Shown: one piece after another, positions 32,363 through 42,440 of the stretch | Numbering within the stretch: position 1 is the stretch's first letter | Layout: the number at the start of each line of letters is the position of its first letter | Assembly: GCF_024746795.1 (NCBI RefSeq) | Contig: NZ_CP080524.1 | Span: forward strand, 4,752,001 to 4,816,000 | From: Mesorhizobium sp. AR10 | Lineage (GTDB): Bacteria; Pseudomonadota; Alphaproteobacteria; Rhizobiales; Rhizobiaceae | Length of the DNA: 64,000 bases | Reading direction: 5' to 3' | The notes under the pieces: generated by a model | What the model saw: only the letters and a program-made list of their open reading frames with translations | Told to the model about the DNA's origin: nothing | The model's database searches: none | Position numbers and translations under genes: made by a program

Positions 32363-33196
32363 ATGAACCCGACCGAGAAGGCGCTGTGGTTTGTCGAAAG
32401 CCATCTGCCGGAAGCGATCTCGCTCGACGATGTCGCGCAGAGCAGCGGCGTGTCGCGTTTCCATGTGACGCGGGCCTTTGGTGCTGCTACCGGCCGGTCT
32501 GTGATGGGCTACATGCGCGCGCGCCGGCTGAGCGAGGCTGCACGCAAGCTTGCCGCTGGCGCACCCGACATTCTCTCGGTCGCGCTCGATGCCGGCTACA
32601 ACTCGCATGAGGCGTTCACCCGTGCCTTCCGCGACCAGTTCGGCACCACGCCGGAACTGGTTCGCGCGCAAGGCAGCCTAGACAATCTCGATCTCGTGGA
32701 GCCGATCCAGATGGACCAGTCCTTTCTCAGCAACCTCGAACCGCCGCGTTTCGAGATCAGCCGTCCCTTCCTCATCGCCGGCCTCGGCGAGCGCTACAGC
32801 TGCGAAACCAGCGCCGCCATTCCGATGCAATGGCAGCGGTTTGGTCCCTATATCGGCAACATTCCCGGCGAGACCGGCGACGTTGCCTATGGCGTCTGTG
32901 TCAACGGCGACGATTCCGGCAATTTCGACTACATCGCCGGCGTCGAAGTGTCCGATTTTTCCGACCTGCCCAAAGAGCTCAGCCGCGTGCGCGTGCCGGC
33001 GCAGAAATACGCCGTGTTTTCGCATCGAGAGCACATTTCGACCATCCGCCGGACGGTCAACACGATCTGGAACAAATGGCTGCCGGCTTCCGGCCACGAG
33101 ATCGCAGATGCGCCGGAGTTCGAGCGCTACGGGCCCGAATTCGACCCGCGCAGCGGCAATGGCGGGCTGGAAATCTGGATCCCGGTCAAGTCCTAG
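32363..33196 (+). CDS. AraC-family regulator with GyrI-like effector domain
   Basis: 277 residues. The N-terminal 105 residues have two helix-turn-helices (AISLDDVAQSSGVSRFHVTRAFGAATGRSVMGYMRARRLSEAARKL and ILSVALDAGYNSHEAFTRAFRDQFGTTPE). Residues 125-277 are an AraC_E_bind/GyrI-like small-molecule domain (RFEISRPFLIAGLGERY, NFDYIAGVEVSDFSDLPKELSRVRVPAQKYAVFSHR, GGLEIWIPVKS). The Rob/SoxS-like N-terminus with a GyrI-like domain is typical of regulators that sense toxic amphipathic compounds. The ATG at 32363 has GAGGAGA in front. Target genes are not evident. Confidence 0.88.
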   Translation: MNPTEKALWFVESHLPEAISLDDVAQSSGVSRFHVTRAFGAATGRSVMGYMRARRLSEAARKLAAGAPDILSVALDAGYNSHEAFTRAFRDQFGTTPELVRAQGSLDNLDLVEPIQMDQSFLSNLEPPRFEISRPFLIAGLGERYSCETSAAIPMQWQRFGPYIGNIPGETGDVAYGVCVNGDDSGNFDYIAGVEVSDFSDLPKELSRVRVPAQKYAVFSHREHISTIRRTVNTIWNKWLPASGHEIADAPEFERYGPEFDPRSGNGGLEIWIPVKS

Positions 33197-33271
33197 AACG
33201 GGAATACTCGACGGCGACAATTATCAGTCCGGTCATGATATATCTTTCAGCGAACCAGAACGAAGTGAGCG

Positions 33272-33961
33272 ATGCACCAAGCGGCCAACGTTCCCGATCT
33301 TGAAGCGATCATCACCAAACTGGGCAAGCTTCAGGCCGCCCTAGCAGGGGGGCTGTCCCGCGAGCGCTGCCTGCGCCGGTGGAGTGAGTTCATCCGGGAA
33401 CGTGATGGACATCGATGCGTAGATTGCCATTCGCGCCGCCGCCTATCCGCCCACCATATCTGTCGCAAATCGTTCCTCACGGACGCACAATTTCAGACAG
33501 GCAATGGCATAACGCTTTGTAGCGCCTGTCATAGGGAGATGCACCGGGGCTTCAATGCTCGCCCGGACCTGTCATTGCCGGTGGACGCACAAGGCGGCGA
33601 GAAGCTTGCCACGATGGAGCGGCTCTACAGCATCCTTACGGACGATGCTGTAGAGCGGGGGCTGATGCGGGACCAGTTCTATTTCCTCAGCGACGAGTTG
33701 CTTGCAACTTTCAAAAGAATGCAGGGCTACAATCCTGCCACCTATTTTCCCGGATCGTGTATCGAGCAGGCCTACCTGATCTTGGCCGAGAGCGAATTCG
33801 GCTCGCGCCGCGCAATGGCAGAGGATAACGGCGTGCCTATTACCGACAAGCCGCTTCTTCCGGGCGGACTATATCTCGTCCTCACGGGCCGAGACGGGCA
33901 GCCAACCAAAAGCCTCATCGTCCAGACTTACATGCCGCGTTCAAAGCCAACGACGGACTAG
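33272..33961 (+). CDS. HNH endonuclease-domain protein
   Basis: 229 residues. A treble-clef HNH motif spans about 45-95: RDGHRCVDCHSRRRLSAHHICRKS, NGITLCSACHREMHRGF. It has two CxxC pairs for zinc, the catalytic HH, the Asn and the final His. The rest (about 110-229) shows no known fold and ends in a basic tail. Free HNH proteins nick or cut DNA and occur in phages, defence loci and homing elements. It stands alone, with ordinary neighbours on both sides and a weak ribosome site, suggesting a recent single-gene arrival. The G+C is somewhat lower than in the adjacent AraC gene. Confidence 0.8.
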   Translation: MHQAANVPDLEAIITKLGKLQAALAGGLSRERCLRRWSEFIRERDGHRCVDCHSRRRLSAHHICRKSFLTDAQFQTGNGITLCSACHREMHRGFNARPDLSLPVDAQGGEKLATMERLYSILTDDAVERGLMRDQFYFLSDELLATFKRMQGYNPATYFPGSCIEQAYLILAESEFGSRRAMAEDNGVPITDKPLLPGGLYLVLTGRDGQPTKSLIVQTYMPRSKPTTD

Positions 33962-33968
33962 CGGAAGC

Positions 33969-34904
33969 CTACAGCTGCAGGTTCCAGGTCTGGCCAACCA
34001 GATCCTTGCCGAAGGAATGATGGTGCTCCTCCTCGGCAAGCTTGAAGCCGGCCGCCTCGTAGATGCGGCGTGCTGAGACAAGGATGTCGTTGGTCCACAA
34101 CGTCAGCGTCTTGTAGCCCTTGGCGCGGGCGAAGCCGATGCATTCCTCGACCAGCCGCTTGCCGATGCCGAGGCCGCGCGCCGAAGGTTCGACATAGAGC
34201 AGGCGAAGCTTCGCCACCTCGTCCGACTTGCGCACGACGAAGACCGAACCGACGACCTCCCCTTCCCGCTCGGCGATCCAGCTGCGCTCCCATTTTAGGT
34301 CGAAGGATTTGACGAAGGCGCCGAGGATCTCGGCGACCAGCGCCTCATAGGTTTCGTCCCAGCCATGTTCCTGCGCGTAGAGCATCCCCTGATGACGCGT
34401 GATCCAGCCGATGTCTCCGACCTGCAGAGGCCGCAGCATATAGGGAATTTTGGGCTCAGGACCCTCGCCCAGCAGACGCTGAACCGTCTGCATGGCCGTG
34501 ACCAGCCGCTCCTGTTCCGGCACAGCCAGCCGATCGAGCAAGGCCGCGACCTGGTCGTGCGAATCCCGGTTGAGCGGCGCGAAGGCATTCCTGCCGGCCG
34601 GCGTCAGCGTGATCGACGAGCGCCTTGCATCGGCCTCGGTCGCGGCGCGCTCGACCAAGCCGCGCTCCTCGAACTTCTTCAGCAGCCGGCTGACGTAGCC
34701 CGCGTCAAGGCCGAGATCGCGCGTGAGATCGGTGGCGGTCAGGCCATCGCGATGCGCCAGTTCGTAGAGCACCCGCGCCTCTGTCAGTGAGAAGGCGCTT
34801 TTCAGCCACCCTTCATCGAGCACCCCGATCTGGCGGGTGTAAAACCGGTTGAAGGCCCGCACCGCACCGATGCGATCTTTGGCGGGCTGATGATGAAGAG
34901 TCAT
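33969..34904 (-). CDS. MarR-GNAT fusion: helix-turn-helix plus acetyltransferase
   Basis: 311 residues. Residues 10-145 form a MarR winged helix (FSLTEARVLYELAHRDGLTATDLTRDLGLDAGYVSRLLKKFEERGLV, then the wing RRSSITLTPAG). Residues 153-311 form a GNAT acetyltransferase domain with the acetyl-CoA loop LYVEPSARGLGIGKRLVEECI and AARRIYEAAGF-like motif B (SARRIYEAAGFKLAEEEHHHSFG). This two-domain architecture is common in Rhizobiales. It may acetylate a small molecule or protein and regulate transcription with the same ligand. The gene ends eight bases from the HNH gene, in convergent orientation. Confidence 0.88.
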   Translation of the reverse strand: MTLHHQPAKDRIGAVRAFNRFYTRQIGVLDEGWLKSAFSLTEARVLYELAHRDGLTATDLTRDLGLDAGYVSRLLKKFEERGLVERAATEADARRSSITLTPAGRNAFAPLNRDSHDQVAALLDRLAVPEQERLVTAMQTVQRLLGEGPEPKIPYMLRPLQVGDIGWITRHQGMLYAQEHGWDETYEALVAEILGAFVKSFDLKWERSWIAEREGEVVGSVFVVRKSDEVAKLRLLYVEPSARGLGIGKRLVEECIGFARAKGYKTLTLWTNDILVSARRIYEAAGFKLAEEEHHHSFGKDLVGQTWNLQL

Positions 34905-34967
34905 GGCATCCTCCTATCGCAGACAGGATCAATTATTTACTTGACGAAGTCAAGCATATTGCAATGC

Positions 34968-36107
34968 TCACCCCATCGGCAGCGCCGGCCAGAACTCCAC
35001 AATGCGCCCGCCGGAAAGCACCGCGATCGAGCCGAACTGCTGCAGCACCGCCTCGCTCTGCGTCGGACGCAGGAACGCGTAGTCGCCGGGCTTGGCGCTC
35101 ACATCGCCGGGCAAGCCCATGAATTGCTGGTTGGAGGACAGGCCGAGCAAGCTGTTGGTCTTCATGCCGGCTGGGAATACCGGTTCGGCCATCCATTTGC
35201 CGCCATAGAGATAGCAGCCCTTGCGCGGAAACAGCCCCAGCGCCTGCAGTGTCCGGGAAACAGCCGGCGGACCCGGCAGCGTGGGCTCGACCACTTTGAG
35301 GATCGGCGTTGCGATGAAGGCTGCCGGCTGAAAGCAATCGAGGCCAGGCGTGTCGAAATCGCTGGGCAGCACGAAGGCCGAGCCCATCGACACTTCGTTG
35401 GCCATATCACCACGGTGGAGCAGCGCGGTCTTGCTGCCGCCGATGTTGAGGATGCGGCGCTGGTCTTCGCCGAGGCAGGCAACAAACGCAGCCGCCAGCG
35501 CTGAGGCCTTCGCCAACGCCCTTGCCGGCCCGCCGAACAGGCCAGGAATGAGCGGCGCATGCGCCTCGTAAGCCATGATGCCTTCGCAATGCAGCCGAGC
35601 CGGCAGCGCGCTCAATGCCTTCGACAAAGCCTCCGGGCTGGCAAACCCGCCACGATGCAGCCCAACATCGATCTCGAAAGCGATACGCAGTTCGATGCCG
35701 AGTTCGCTCGCCAGCACGCCATACTCCGCCAGTCGTTCCTCAGTGTCGATCAGCCAGCAGACGCGTGACCAGTCAGCAATGCTTTTCGTCAGCACTGCCT
35801 TTGCCGCGCCGACCGGTATCGGCTTGCCGAACAGCATGTCGGCATCGGGGAACGCCTTCAGCACCGCTGCCGTGATCGGCGGATGGAAGGTCATGAAGCT
35901 GACAGTGCCGAGCGCCTTGCCGATATGCGCAAGCAGCGGCAGGCAGCCAAGCGACTTGTCGACCAGCCGCACGGCAAGGCCAGGCGCCAGTCCTTCCCTG
36001 ACCAGCGCGATGTTGCGGTCCAGCCTGTCGAGATCGAGCAACAGGCAAGGCTGGAAGACGCCGGCGGCCTTCAGTGCGTCCGACAGGGTGGCAAAATAGG
36101 CGCTCAT
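34968..36107 (-). CDS. PLP fold-type III enzyme (DSD1/D-threonine aldolase-like 'amino acid deaminase/aldolase')
   Basis: 379 residues. The N-terminal alanine-racemase-type TIM barrel contains LLLDLDRLDRNI and the probable PLP lysine K51 in VRLVDKSLGC. EIDVGLHRGGF and RILNIGGSKTALLH are further family marks. The C-terminal beta domain has GDYAFLRPTQSEAVLQQFGSIAV, where D-serine dehydratase-like proteins hold a metal. Members act on D- or beta-hydroxy amino acids. The start overlaps the stop of the lactone-oxidase gene as ATGA. The pairing with a sugar-lactone oxidase recurs in other genomes but the shared substrate is unknown. Confidence 0.82.
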   Translation of the reverse strand: MSAYFATLSDALKAAGVFQPCLLLDLDRLDRNIALVREGLAPGLAVRLVDKSLGCLPLLAHIGKALGTVSFMTFHPPITAAVLKAFPDADMLFGKPIPVGAAKAVLTKSIADWSRVCWLIDTEERLAEYGVLASELGIELRIAFEIDVGLHRGGFASPEALSKALSALPARLHCEGIMAYEAHAPLIPGLFGGPARALAKASALAAAFVACLGEDQRRILNIGGSKTALLHRGDMANEVSMGSAFVLPSDFDTPGLDCFQPAAFIATPILKVVEPTLPGPPAVSRTLQALGLFPRKGCYLYGGKWMAEPVFPAGMKTNSLLGLSSNQQFMGLPGDVSAKPGDYAFLRPTQSEAVLQQFGSIAVLSGGRIVEFWPALPMG

Positions 36108-37384
36108 GGTTCGATACCGAAAAGGCCGGCCATGTAAGGCGACACGAAGCGGTTTTCGGGATCGATGTCGCGGCGCACCGCCATGGCGTCATCCCAGCGC
36201 GGATAGAGCTTTTTCAGCTCCGCCGCCTTCAGGCTGTGCATCTTGCCCCAGTGCGGTCGCCCACCATATTTGCGGAAGATCGGCTCGGCCGCCCGCATGA
36301 ACGGCTGCGGATCGCTCGCCGCGTCATGGTGGATGGCGATCGAGCAGGTGAGCCGCTTGTAGAATGGCGAGAGCCAGAATTCGTCGGGGGCGACGGTGCG
36401 CACTTCCATCGGGAAATAGACCTCGGGAAAGTGCTTCTCCGTCAGTTCGATGATTTCTGCCAGCGCCTTCGGGCCTTCCTCGAACGGCAGATGATATTCC
36501 ATCTCGTTGAACCTCGTCTGCCGGTCGCTGGCATAGACGTTGAGCCAGTCCTGCACGTAGTCCTCTGCCGGCAGCTTGGCGATCGCCGAGCGGATCAGCC
36601 GGCCACGCAGCGACGGCAGCCAGGCAAGCGCGGTGCGCAGCCTGCGCAGCGTCCTTAAGCCAGCCTCGTCTTCTTCAGGCGGCCGCGCGGTGGGTGCGGC
36701 GTCACTGAGGTCGCTGGCAATGAACTGCGCGTAGCCGGAAAACGGAATGTAGTAGAATTCGGCCGACCGATGCGCGGCCATCATCACCTCGAAATCGCGC
36801 AACATGTCGGCGATCGGCAGCACCCATTTGCGGCGGCGCAGCCGGTAGGTCGGCACGTTGTTCAGCGTCACTTCAGTGAAGATGCCGAAGGCGCCGAGCG
36901 CGACGCCGATGGCGTGGATCATCTCCTGATCTCTTGCCCGATTGACGTCGCGGACTTTGCCAAGCCCGTCGACGATCTGCACCGTCTCCAGCTGCGTGTG
37001 ATAGGCGCCGAGCGTCGGCCCCGAGCCATGGGTCGCGGTACCCAGCGCGCCGCCGATCGCCTGGCGGTCGATGTCGCCCATGTTGGGCAGGCCCTGGCCA
37101 ATGCCTTGCAGGATGTGCATGAGCGGGCCGAGCCGTGTCCCTGCCCGCACACGCGCCTGGTTCCGCTGAGCATCATGCGACACCAGTCCCTCGAACCTCT
37201 CCATCGACAGGATCGTGCCTTGCGACTTCACCAGCGGCGTGAAGGAATGCCCGGCGCCGACGACGCGCACCGGGCTCGGTGCCGTGCGTATGAAATCGCC
37301 AAGTTCGCCGGCGTCGGCCGGGCTGGCGATCAGCTGCGGTTCGGCACTGACATAGCCAGACCAGTTGCTCCAGCTGTTCGACAT
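36104..37384 (-). CDS. FAD-linked sugar-lactone oxidase (D-arabinono-1,4-lactone/L-gulonolactone oxidase type)
   Basis: 426 residues. The FAD-binding PCMH domain is N-terminal: PVRVVGAGHSFTPLVKSQGTILSM, GIGQGLPNMGDIDRQAIGGALGTATHGSG (the covalent-flavin or substrate loop region), and AIGVALGAFGIFTEVTL. The C-terminal ALO domain has SAEFYYIPFSG, YHLPFEEGPKALAEI and the terminal KMHSLKAAELKKLYPRWDDAMAVRRDIDPENRFVSPYM signature. It oxidises an aldonolactone at C2 or C3 with O2. The ATG at 37384 has GGGAGG upstream, 20 codons inside a longer frame. It is second in an MFS-oxidase-PLP enzyme operon. Confidence 0.88.
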   Translation of the reverse strand: MSNSWSNWSGYVSAEPQLIASPADAGELGDFIRTAPSPVRVVGAGHSFTPLVKSQGTILSMERFEGLVSHDAQRNQARVRAGTRLGPLMHILQGIGQGLPNMGDIDRQAIGGALGTATHGSGPTLGAYHTQLETVQIVDGLGKVRDVNRARDQEMIHAIGVALGAFGIFTEVTLNNVPTYRLRRRKWVLPIADMLRDFEVMMAAHRSAEFYYIPFSGYAQFIASDLSDAAPTARPPEEDEAGLRTLRRLRTALAWLPSLRGRLIRSAIAKLPAEDYVQDWLNVYASDRQTRFNEMEYHLPFEEGPKALAEIIELTEKHFPEVYFPMEVRTVAPDEFWLSPFYKRLTCSIAIHHDAASDPQPFMRAAEPIFRKYGGRPHWGKMHSLKAAELKKLYPRWDDAMAVRRDIDPENRFVSPYMAGLFGIEP

Positions 37385-37397
37385 GCAGCCTCCCCGC

Positions 37398-38591
37398 TCA
37401 GGCAACCACACGGCGGCGGCGCGACACAAGGATGAACAGGCCAAGCAGCGCGACGCTGGCAGCGGCGCTGGCGGCGGCGAACTCCGGCACCGGCCGGAAA
37501 TCCTTGCCGTCGATAAGCAGCGATGCCGCGATCGGCCCTATCGCCAGACCGAAGAGCTGCGCGGCCGGCACAAGAAGCACGGCCGTGCGCGTCTCGTCGG
37601 CGGTGATCGCCAGCCGTATCTGGTAGGGAACGACAAACAGCAGGATGAAGCCCATACTCAGCCCGGCAGCCCAGAAGGCGCCGTGGCCGGGTCCGCCAGC
37701 GAAAACGGCGGAGCTGGCCACAGCGACCGCGCCGATCACCGCGATGGCGAAGCGGTAGTCGATACGCGCCTCGAGCACGGTCGCCGTCATCGCGCCAACG
37801 ACCTGGACGGCGAGGCTGGCCGAAACCATCAGGCCGACGGTGCGCGCGTCGATGCCGTATTGCGCACCGAGCGGCTCGAGAAAAGCCCAGATCGCGCCGA
37901 AGAACATGAAGTAGCAGAATATGCTCAAAAGCGCGGCGAGCGAGCCTGCGGTGAGCACATTGCCGAAATGTCCTTCCTGCTTGGGCAGGTCGGCATAGTC
38001 GGCCGGCACCTTCCAGGCGACGACCGTCGAGGCGAGGCAGACAAGGGCAAGGACGATGAAGCCACCGGCCGATCCGGCGCTCGGGATGACGTAGAGCGCC
38101 AACAGCAGGGCAAGCGCGCATTGCGCCAGCGTCTGCAGGGTGACGAAATAGCCGCCAATGCGCTCGGCCCGCCGCGAACGGGCGATCAGCTCCGTGGCGA
38201 TCGCCACCATGCCGCCTTCGGCCAGCCCGGCCACGGCACGGGCGGCGATCAGCATCATCGGCTGCTGCGTGGCATGGGCGGTCCACCAGTTGGCCAGTGC
38301 CAGCAGGATCAGCAGCACGGCACTTTTCCAGCGCATGTTGCGAGCGGAAAGCAGCATCGCTACAACAGCCGAACCGATGGCGATCATGATCATCTCCGCC
38401 GTGGCGACCAGCGCCAGTTCGTCGCCGCTGACATGTCCCTCGGTGTAGAGCGCGCCGAGCAGCACGGGTTGCAGGCCGAGGATGAGCAGGCCAACCGAAC
38501 CGATCCACAATGCCGAGGCAAGCTGGGCGCCGGTCGGATTGCCGACCAGCCAATCGCCATTGTCGGTGCGCTCAGCATGTGTTGACGTCAA
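37398..38591 (-). CDS. MFS transporter, first gene of the lactone-oxidase operon
   Basis: 397 residues with about twelve hydrophobic helices in the MFS arrangement (for example ALWIGSVGLLILGLQPVLLGALY, AARAVAGLAEGGMVAIATELIARSRRAERIGGYF, FGAIWAFLEPLGAQYGI). The start is taken as TTG 38591 because GGGAGGGG lies just upstream and the first helix follows after some 20 residues. Longer in-frame starts run into the operator region. It is probably a sugar-acid or amino-acid carrier for the pathway downstream; the next gene begins 13 bases after its stop. It is divergent from the TetR gene at 38717. Confidence 0.8.
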   Translation of the reverse strand: MTSTHAERTDNGDWLVGNPTGAQLASALWIGSVGLLILGLQPVLLGALYTEGHVSGDELALVATAEMIMIAIGSAVVAMLLSARNMRWKSAVLLILLALANWWTAHATQQPMMLIAARAVAGLAEGGMVAIATELIARSRRAERIGGYFVTLQTLAQCALALLLALYVIPSAGSAGGFIVLALVCLASTVVAWKVPADYADLPKQEGHFGNVLTAGSLAALLSIFCYFMFFGAIWAFLEPLGAQYGIDARTVGLMVSASLAVQVVGAMTATVLEARIDYRFAIAVIGAVAVASSAVFAGGPGHGAFWAAGLSMGFILLFVVPYQIRLAITADETRTAVLLVPAAQLFGLAIGPIAASLLIDGKDFRPVPEFAAASAAASVALLGLFILVSRRRRVVA

Positions 38592-38629
38592 AGGTCCCCT
38601 CCCAGCGTCCTTGCCGCATCGTAAAAAAT

Positions 38630-38644
38630 CTGACAACCTGTCAG
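38630..38644. promoter_or_regulatory. TetR-type operator dyad between MFS and tetR genes
   Basis: CTGACA-ACC-TGTCAG is a perfect 6-3-6 inverted repeat in the 125-base divergent promoter. It would allow the TetR encoded at 38717 to control both itself and the MFS-oxidase-PLP operon. Confidence 0.55.
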
Positions 38645-38716
38645 CATTTGCAGAAACTGATACTTGATCACATTTCTTGTCAACCAAAATTTGGACTGTG
38701 GCGAGAGAACCGGCAC

Positions 38717-39343
38717 ATGGAAGAAGCAAGGCGAACGGCGACCGAGCCCAGGCGCAAGCCCAAGCAGGAGCGAAGCCGCGAGCGCATCGACGCCATCCTG
38801 TCGACGACCATGCGGCTGATCGGCGAGAAGGGTATCGACGCCGTCACCATGAAGGAAGTCGGCATGCAGGCGGGCGGGCCGATCGCTACCGTCTATCATT
38901 ATTTTCCCAACAAATCGGCGATCCTGGCGATGCTCTATGAGCGGTTCTCCGCAATCAGCCGCGCGCGGCTGATTGCTATCGTCGCCGACATCGGCGGGCT
39001 GGACGACGTCATGGCGGCAGCCGACCGCCTGCTCGACGACTATTGCGAGCGCGTCGCCGGCGACCCTGCCATCCAGGATTTGCAGAATGCGATCCAGGCC
39101 GACAAGGCGCTGCAGCATCTCGACATCACAGAGACCCGGCAGCAAGCGAAACTGTTCTGCGACCATGTCAGCCCTCTCCTCGAGCCGGAGAAGCGCGAGC
39201 AATTCGGACGCGTGGTCTTCCTATTCTTTCAACTTGCCGGTGGCGTCGTGCGTCTTGCACTCACCCAGGACGAAACGGAAGGCCGCCGGACCATCGAGGA
39301 CTACAGGTCGATCATCCACACCCAGATGCGCCTGTTCCTCTGA
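38717..39343 (+). CDS. TetR-family regulator of the MFS/lactone-oxidase operon
   Basis: 208 residues. The DNA-binding domain is RSRERIDAILSTTMRLIGEKGIDAVTMKEVGMQAGGPIATVYHYFPNKSAILAMLYERFS (about 18-77). The C-terminal effector domain is helical and ends in a hydrophobic stretch (FGRVVFLFFQLAGGVVRLAL). The ATG at 38717 begins a Lys/Arg-rich tail before the domain. It is divergent from the MFS gene with the 38630 dyad between them, so local repression is likely. Confidence 0.9.
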   Translation: MEEARRTATEPRRKPKQERSRERIDAILSTTMRLIGEKGIDAVTMKEVGMQAGGPIATVYHYFPNKSAILAMLYERFSAISRARLIAIVADIGGLDDVMAAADRLLDDYCERVAGDPAIQDLQNAIQADKALQHLDITETRQQAKLFCDHVSPLLEPEKREQFGRVVFLFFQLAGGVVRLALTQDETEGRRTIEDYRSIIHTQMRLFL

Positions 39344-39514
39344 CGAGATGGCCCAAATGCGCTTCCATGGTGGAGCGATGCCCCGCTTCTGGGTCCTTGA
39401 ATCACCGAGGTGCCGGTAAGTTCCGTGTCGGAGCGCGGCATGGCTGCGATTGGTGCAATTGATGCTCCCGAGCGCCTTGACTCTCGCCAGCCGGGAGCCT
39501 ATTTCACCGCCACG

Positions 39515-39541
39515 TTAGCACTCGCCAATGGTGAGTGCTAA
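39515..39541. promoter_or_regulatory. CIRCE element (HrcA operator) before groES
   Basis: TTAGCACTC-N9-GAGTGCTAA is a perfect match to the CIRCE consensus, placed 63 bases before the groES ATG. HrcA binds it and is inactivated under heat stress, so groESL is induced by unfolded protein. Confidence 0.97.
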
Positions 39542-39603
39542 CCACATGTCCGGCGCCGCCGGACGGAGGAACTGTTCTCACCGTTCTCATCGAGGAAGAA
39601 AAA

Positions 39604-39900
39604 ATGGCAAAGTCGAAGTTCCGCCCGCTTCATGACCGCGTGGTCGTTCGCCGGGTCGAATCCGAATCCAAGACCGCCGGCGGGATCATCATCCCGGATA
39701 CGGCGAAGGAAAAGCCGCAGGAAGGCGAGATCATCGCCGTTGGTTCCGGCGCACGCGACGAAGCCGGCAAGCTCGTCCCGCTGGACGTCAAGGCTGGCGA
39801 CCGCATCCTGTTCGGCAAGTGGTCGGGCACCGAAGTCAAGCTCAATGGCGAAGACCTTCTGATCATGAAGGAATCCGACATCATGGGCATCATCGGCTGA
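39604..39900 (+). CDS. groES: Co-chaperonin GroES
   Basis: 98 residues, standard length. The opening [38 protein letters not shown] includes the mobile loop that contacts GroEL, and the end is [43 protein letters not shown] precedes the ATG at 39604. It forms the heptameric lid of the GroEL folding chamber. It is first in the CIRCE-controlled operon, 63 bases before groEL. Confidence 0.98.
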   Translation: MAKSKFRPLHDRVVVRRVESESKTAGGIIIPDTAKEKPQEGEIIAVGSGARDEAGKLVPLDVKAGDRILFGKWSGTEVKLNGEDLLIMKESDIMGIIG

Positions 39901-39960
39901 ATCTCGGCCTCACCGTCAACTGAATTTTCGGGCTCAATCCGAGCCCCTGCCAGGAGCTAA

Positions 39961-41619
<1,659 letters not shown>

Positions 41620-41647
41620 TCCAGCCGATCTCGCTAGACTTACGGAA

Positions 41648-41677
41648 AGGGCGCCGAAAGGCGCCCTTTTTGTTTTT
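41648..41677 (+). terminator. Rho-independent terminator of groESL
   Basis: GGGCGCC-GAAA-GGCGCCC forms a perfect 7-base stem with a tetraloop, followed by TTTTTGTTTTT. It lies 28 bases after the groEL stop and also separates it from the convergent tetR gene. Confidence 0.92.
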
Positions 41678-41695
41678 GAGCCGAAGCAGTAGGCC

Positions 41696-42307
41696 TCAGG
41701 CGGTTGTGTCGGCGCGTTGCCGCCTTTCCCCTCCGGCAAGCACGGCACCTTCGATGAGTGCGGCGACTTCATCAGCCACGGCCATCACCGGGGCGCGGTC
41801 GCGGGTGGCGCGGGCGATCACCATCAGCCCTTCCAGCGACGATTCGACAAGCAATGCCAGAGTTCGCGCGCGGCGCTCGGGCACCCCTGCCCCGACGAAG
41901 GCCGCCTGCAGAAGGCCTATCCACTGCTCGAAAGCAGAGCGGCACAATTCGGCCAGTTCCGGCACATCGGTCGGAGAATCCAGAACAACGGGTGCGATAG
42001 GGCAGCCAAGCGAAAACTGGTTGTCCTCCAGCATGCGCCCGACCGCCTGGTAGATATGGTGGACGGCCACTGCCGGGTCGGCCTCGGCGGCCAGCGCCTC
42101 GCCCAGTCCTTGCGTCACCTTGTCGACGCTGTCGCGGGTCACCTCGAGGACCAACTGGTCCTTGCCGCCCGGAAAGTGAAAGTACAACGACCCTCTCGGC
42201 GCGCCGCTGGCACTCAAGATGTCGTTGAGCGAGGTGCCGTGATAGCCGCGCTGCTTGAGCAGCAGCGCCGTCGTCTCGAGTATGCGGGTGCGGGTGTCGT
42301 TCGCCAT
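41696..42307 (-). CDS. TetR-family regulator (LmrA/YxaF-like C-terminal domain)
   Basis: 203 residues. The helix-turn-helix is RTRILETTALLLKQRGYHGTSLNDILSASGAPRGSLYFHFPGGKDQLVLEV (5-55). The C-terminal part, with GCPIAPVVLDSPTDVPELAELCRSAFEQWIGLLQ, is the LmrA/YxaF subgroup, whose members respond to hydrophobic or quinone-like compounds. It is divergent from the OsmC gene, with the 42363 dyad in the promoter, so it probably represses itself and the OsmC-SnoaL pair. Confidence 0.9.
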   Translation of the reverse strand: MANDTRTRILETTALLLKQRGYHGTSLNDILSASGAPRGSLYFHFPGGKDQLVLEVTRDSVDKVTQGLGEALAAEADPAVAVHHIYQAVGRMLEDNQFSLGCPIAPVVLDSPTDVPELAELCRSAFEQWIGLLQAAFVGAGVPERRARTLALLVESSLEGLMVIARATRDRAPVMAVADEVAALIEGAVLAGGERRQRADTTA

Positions 42308-42362
42308 GTCAGCCTCTGTCAGGAGCGAGCATTATAGGCCTTGCGCAGAATATGACAATCGG

Positions 42363-42379
42363 TCTACATAATATGTAGA
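42363..42379. promoter_or_regulatory. TetR-type operator dyad before osmC-like gene
   Basis: TCTACAT-AAT-ATGTAGA is a perfect 7-3-7 inverted repeat. A further copy of the left half (GTCTACATA) lies 12 bases downstream. The pair sits in the 133-base divergent promoter between the TetR and OsmC genes. Confidence 0.65.
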
Positions 42380-42440
42380 TCAGTCTACATATTTCTATAC
42401 GACTGATCCATCGATTCCTCAAACCAACGGAGTGCAGACA

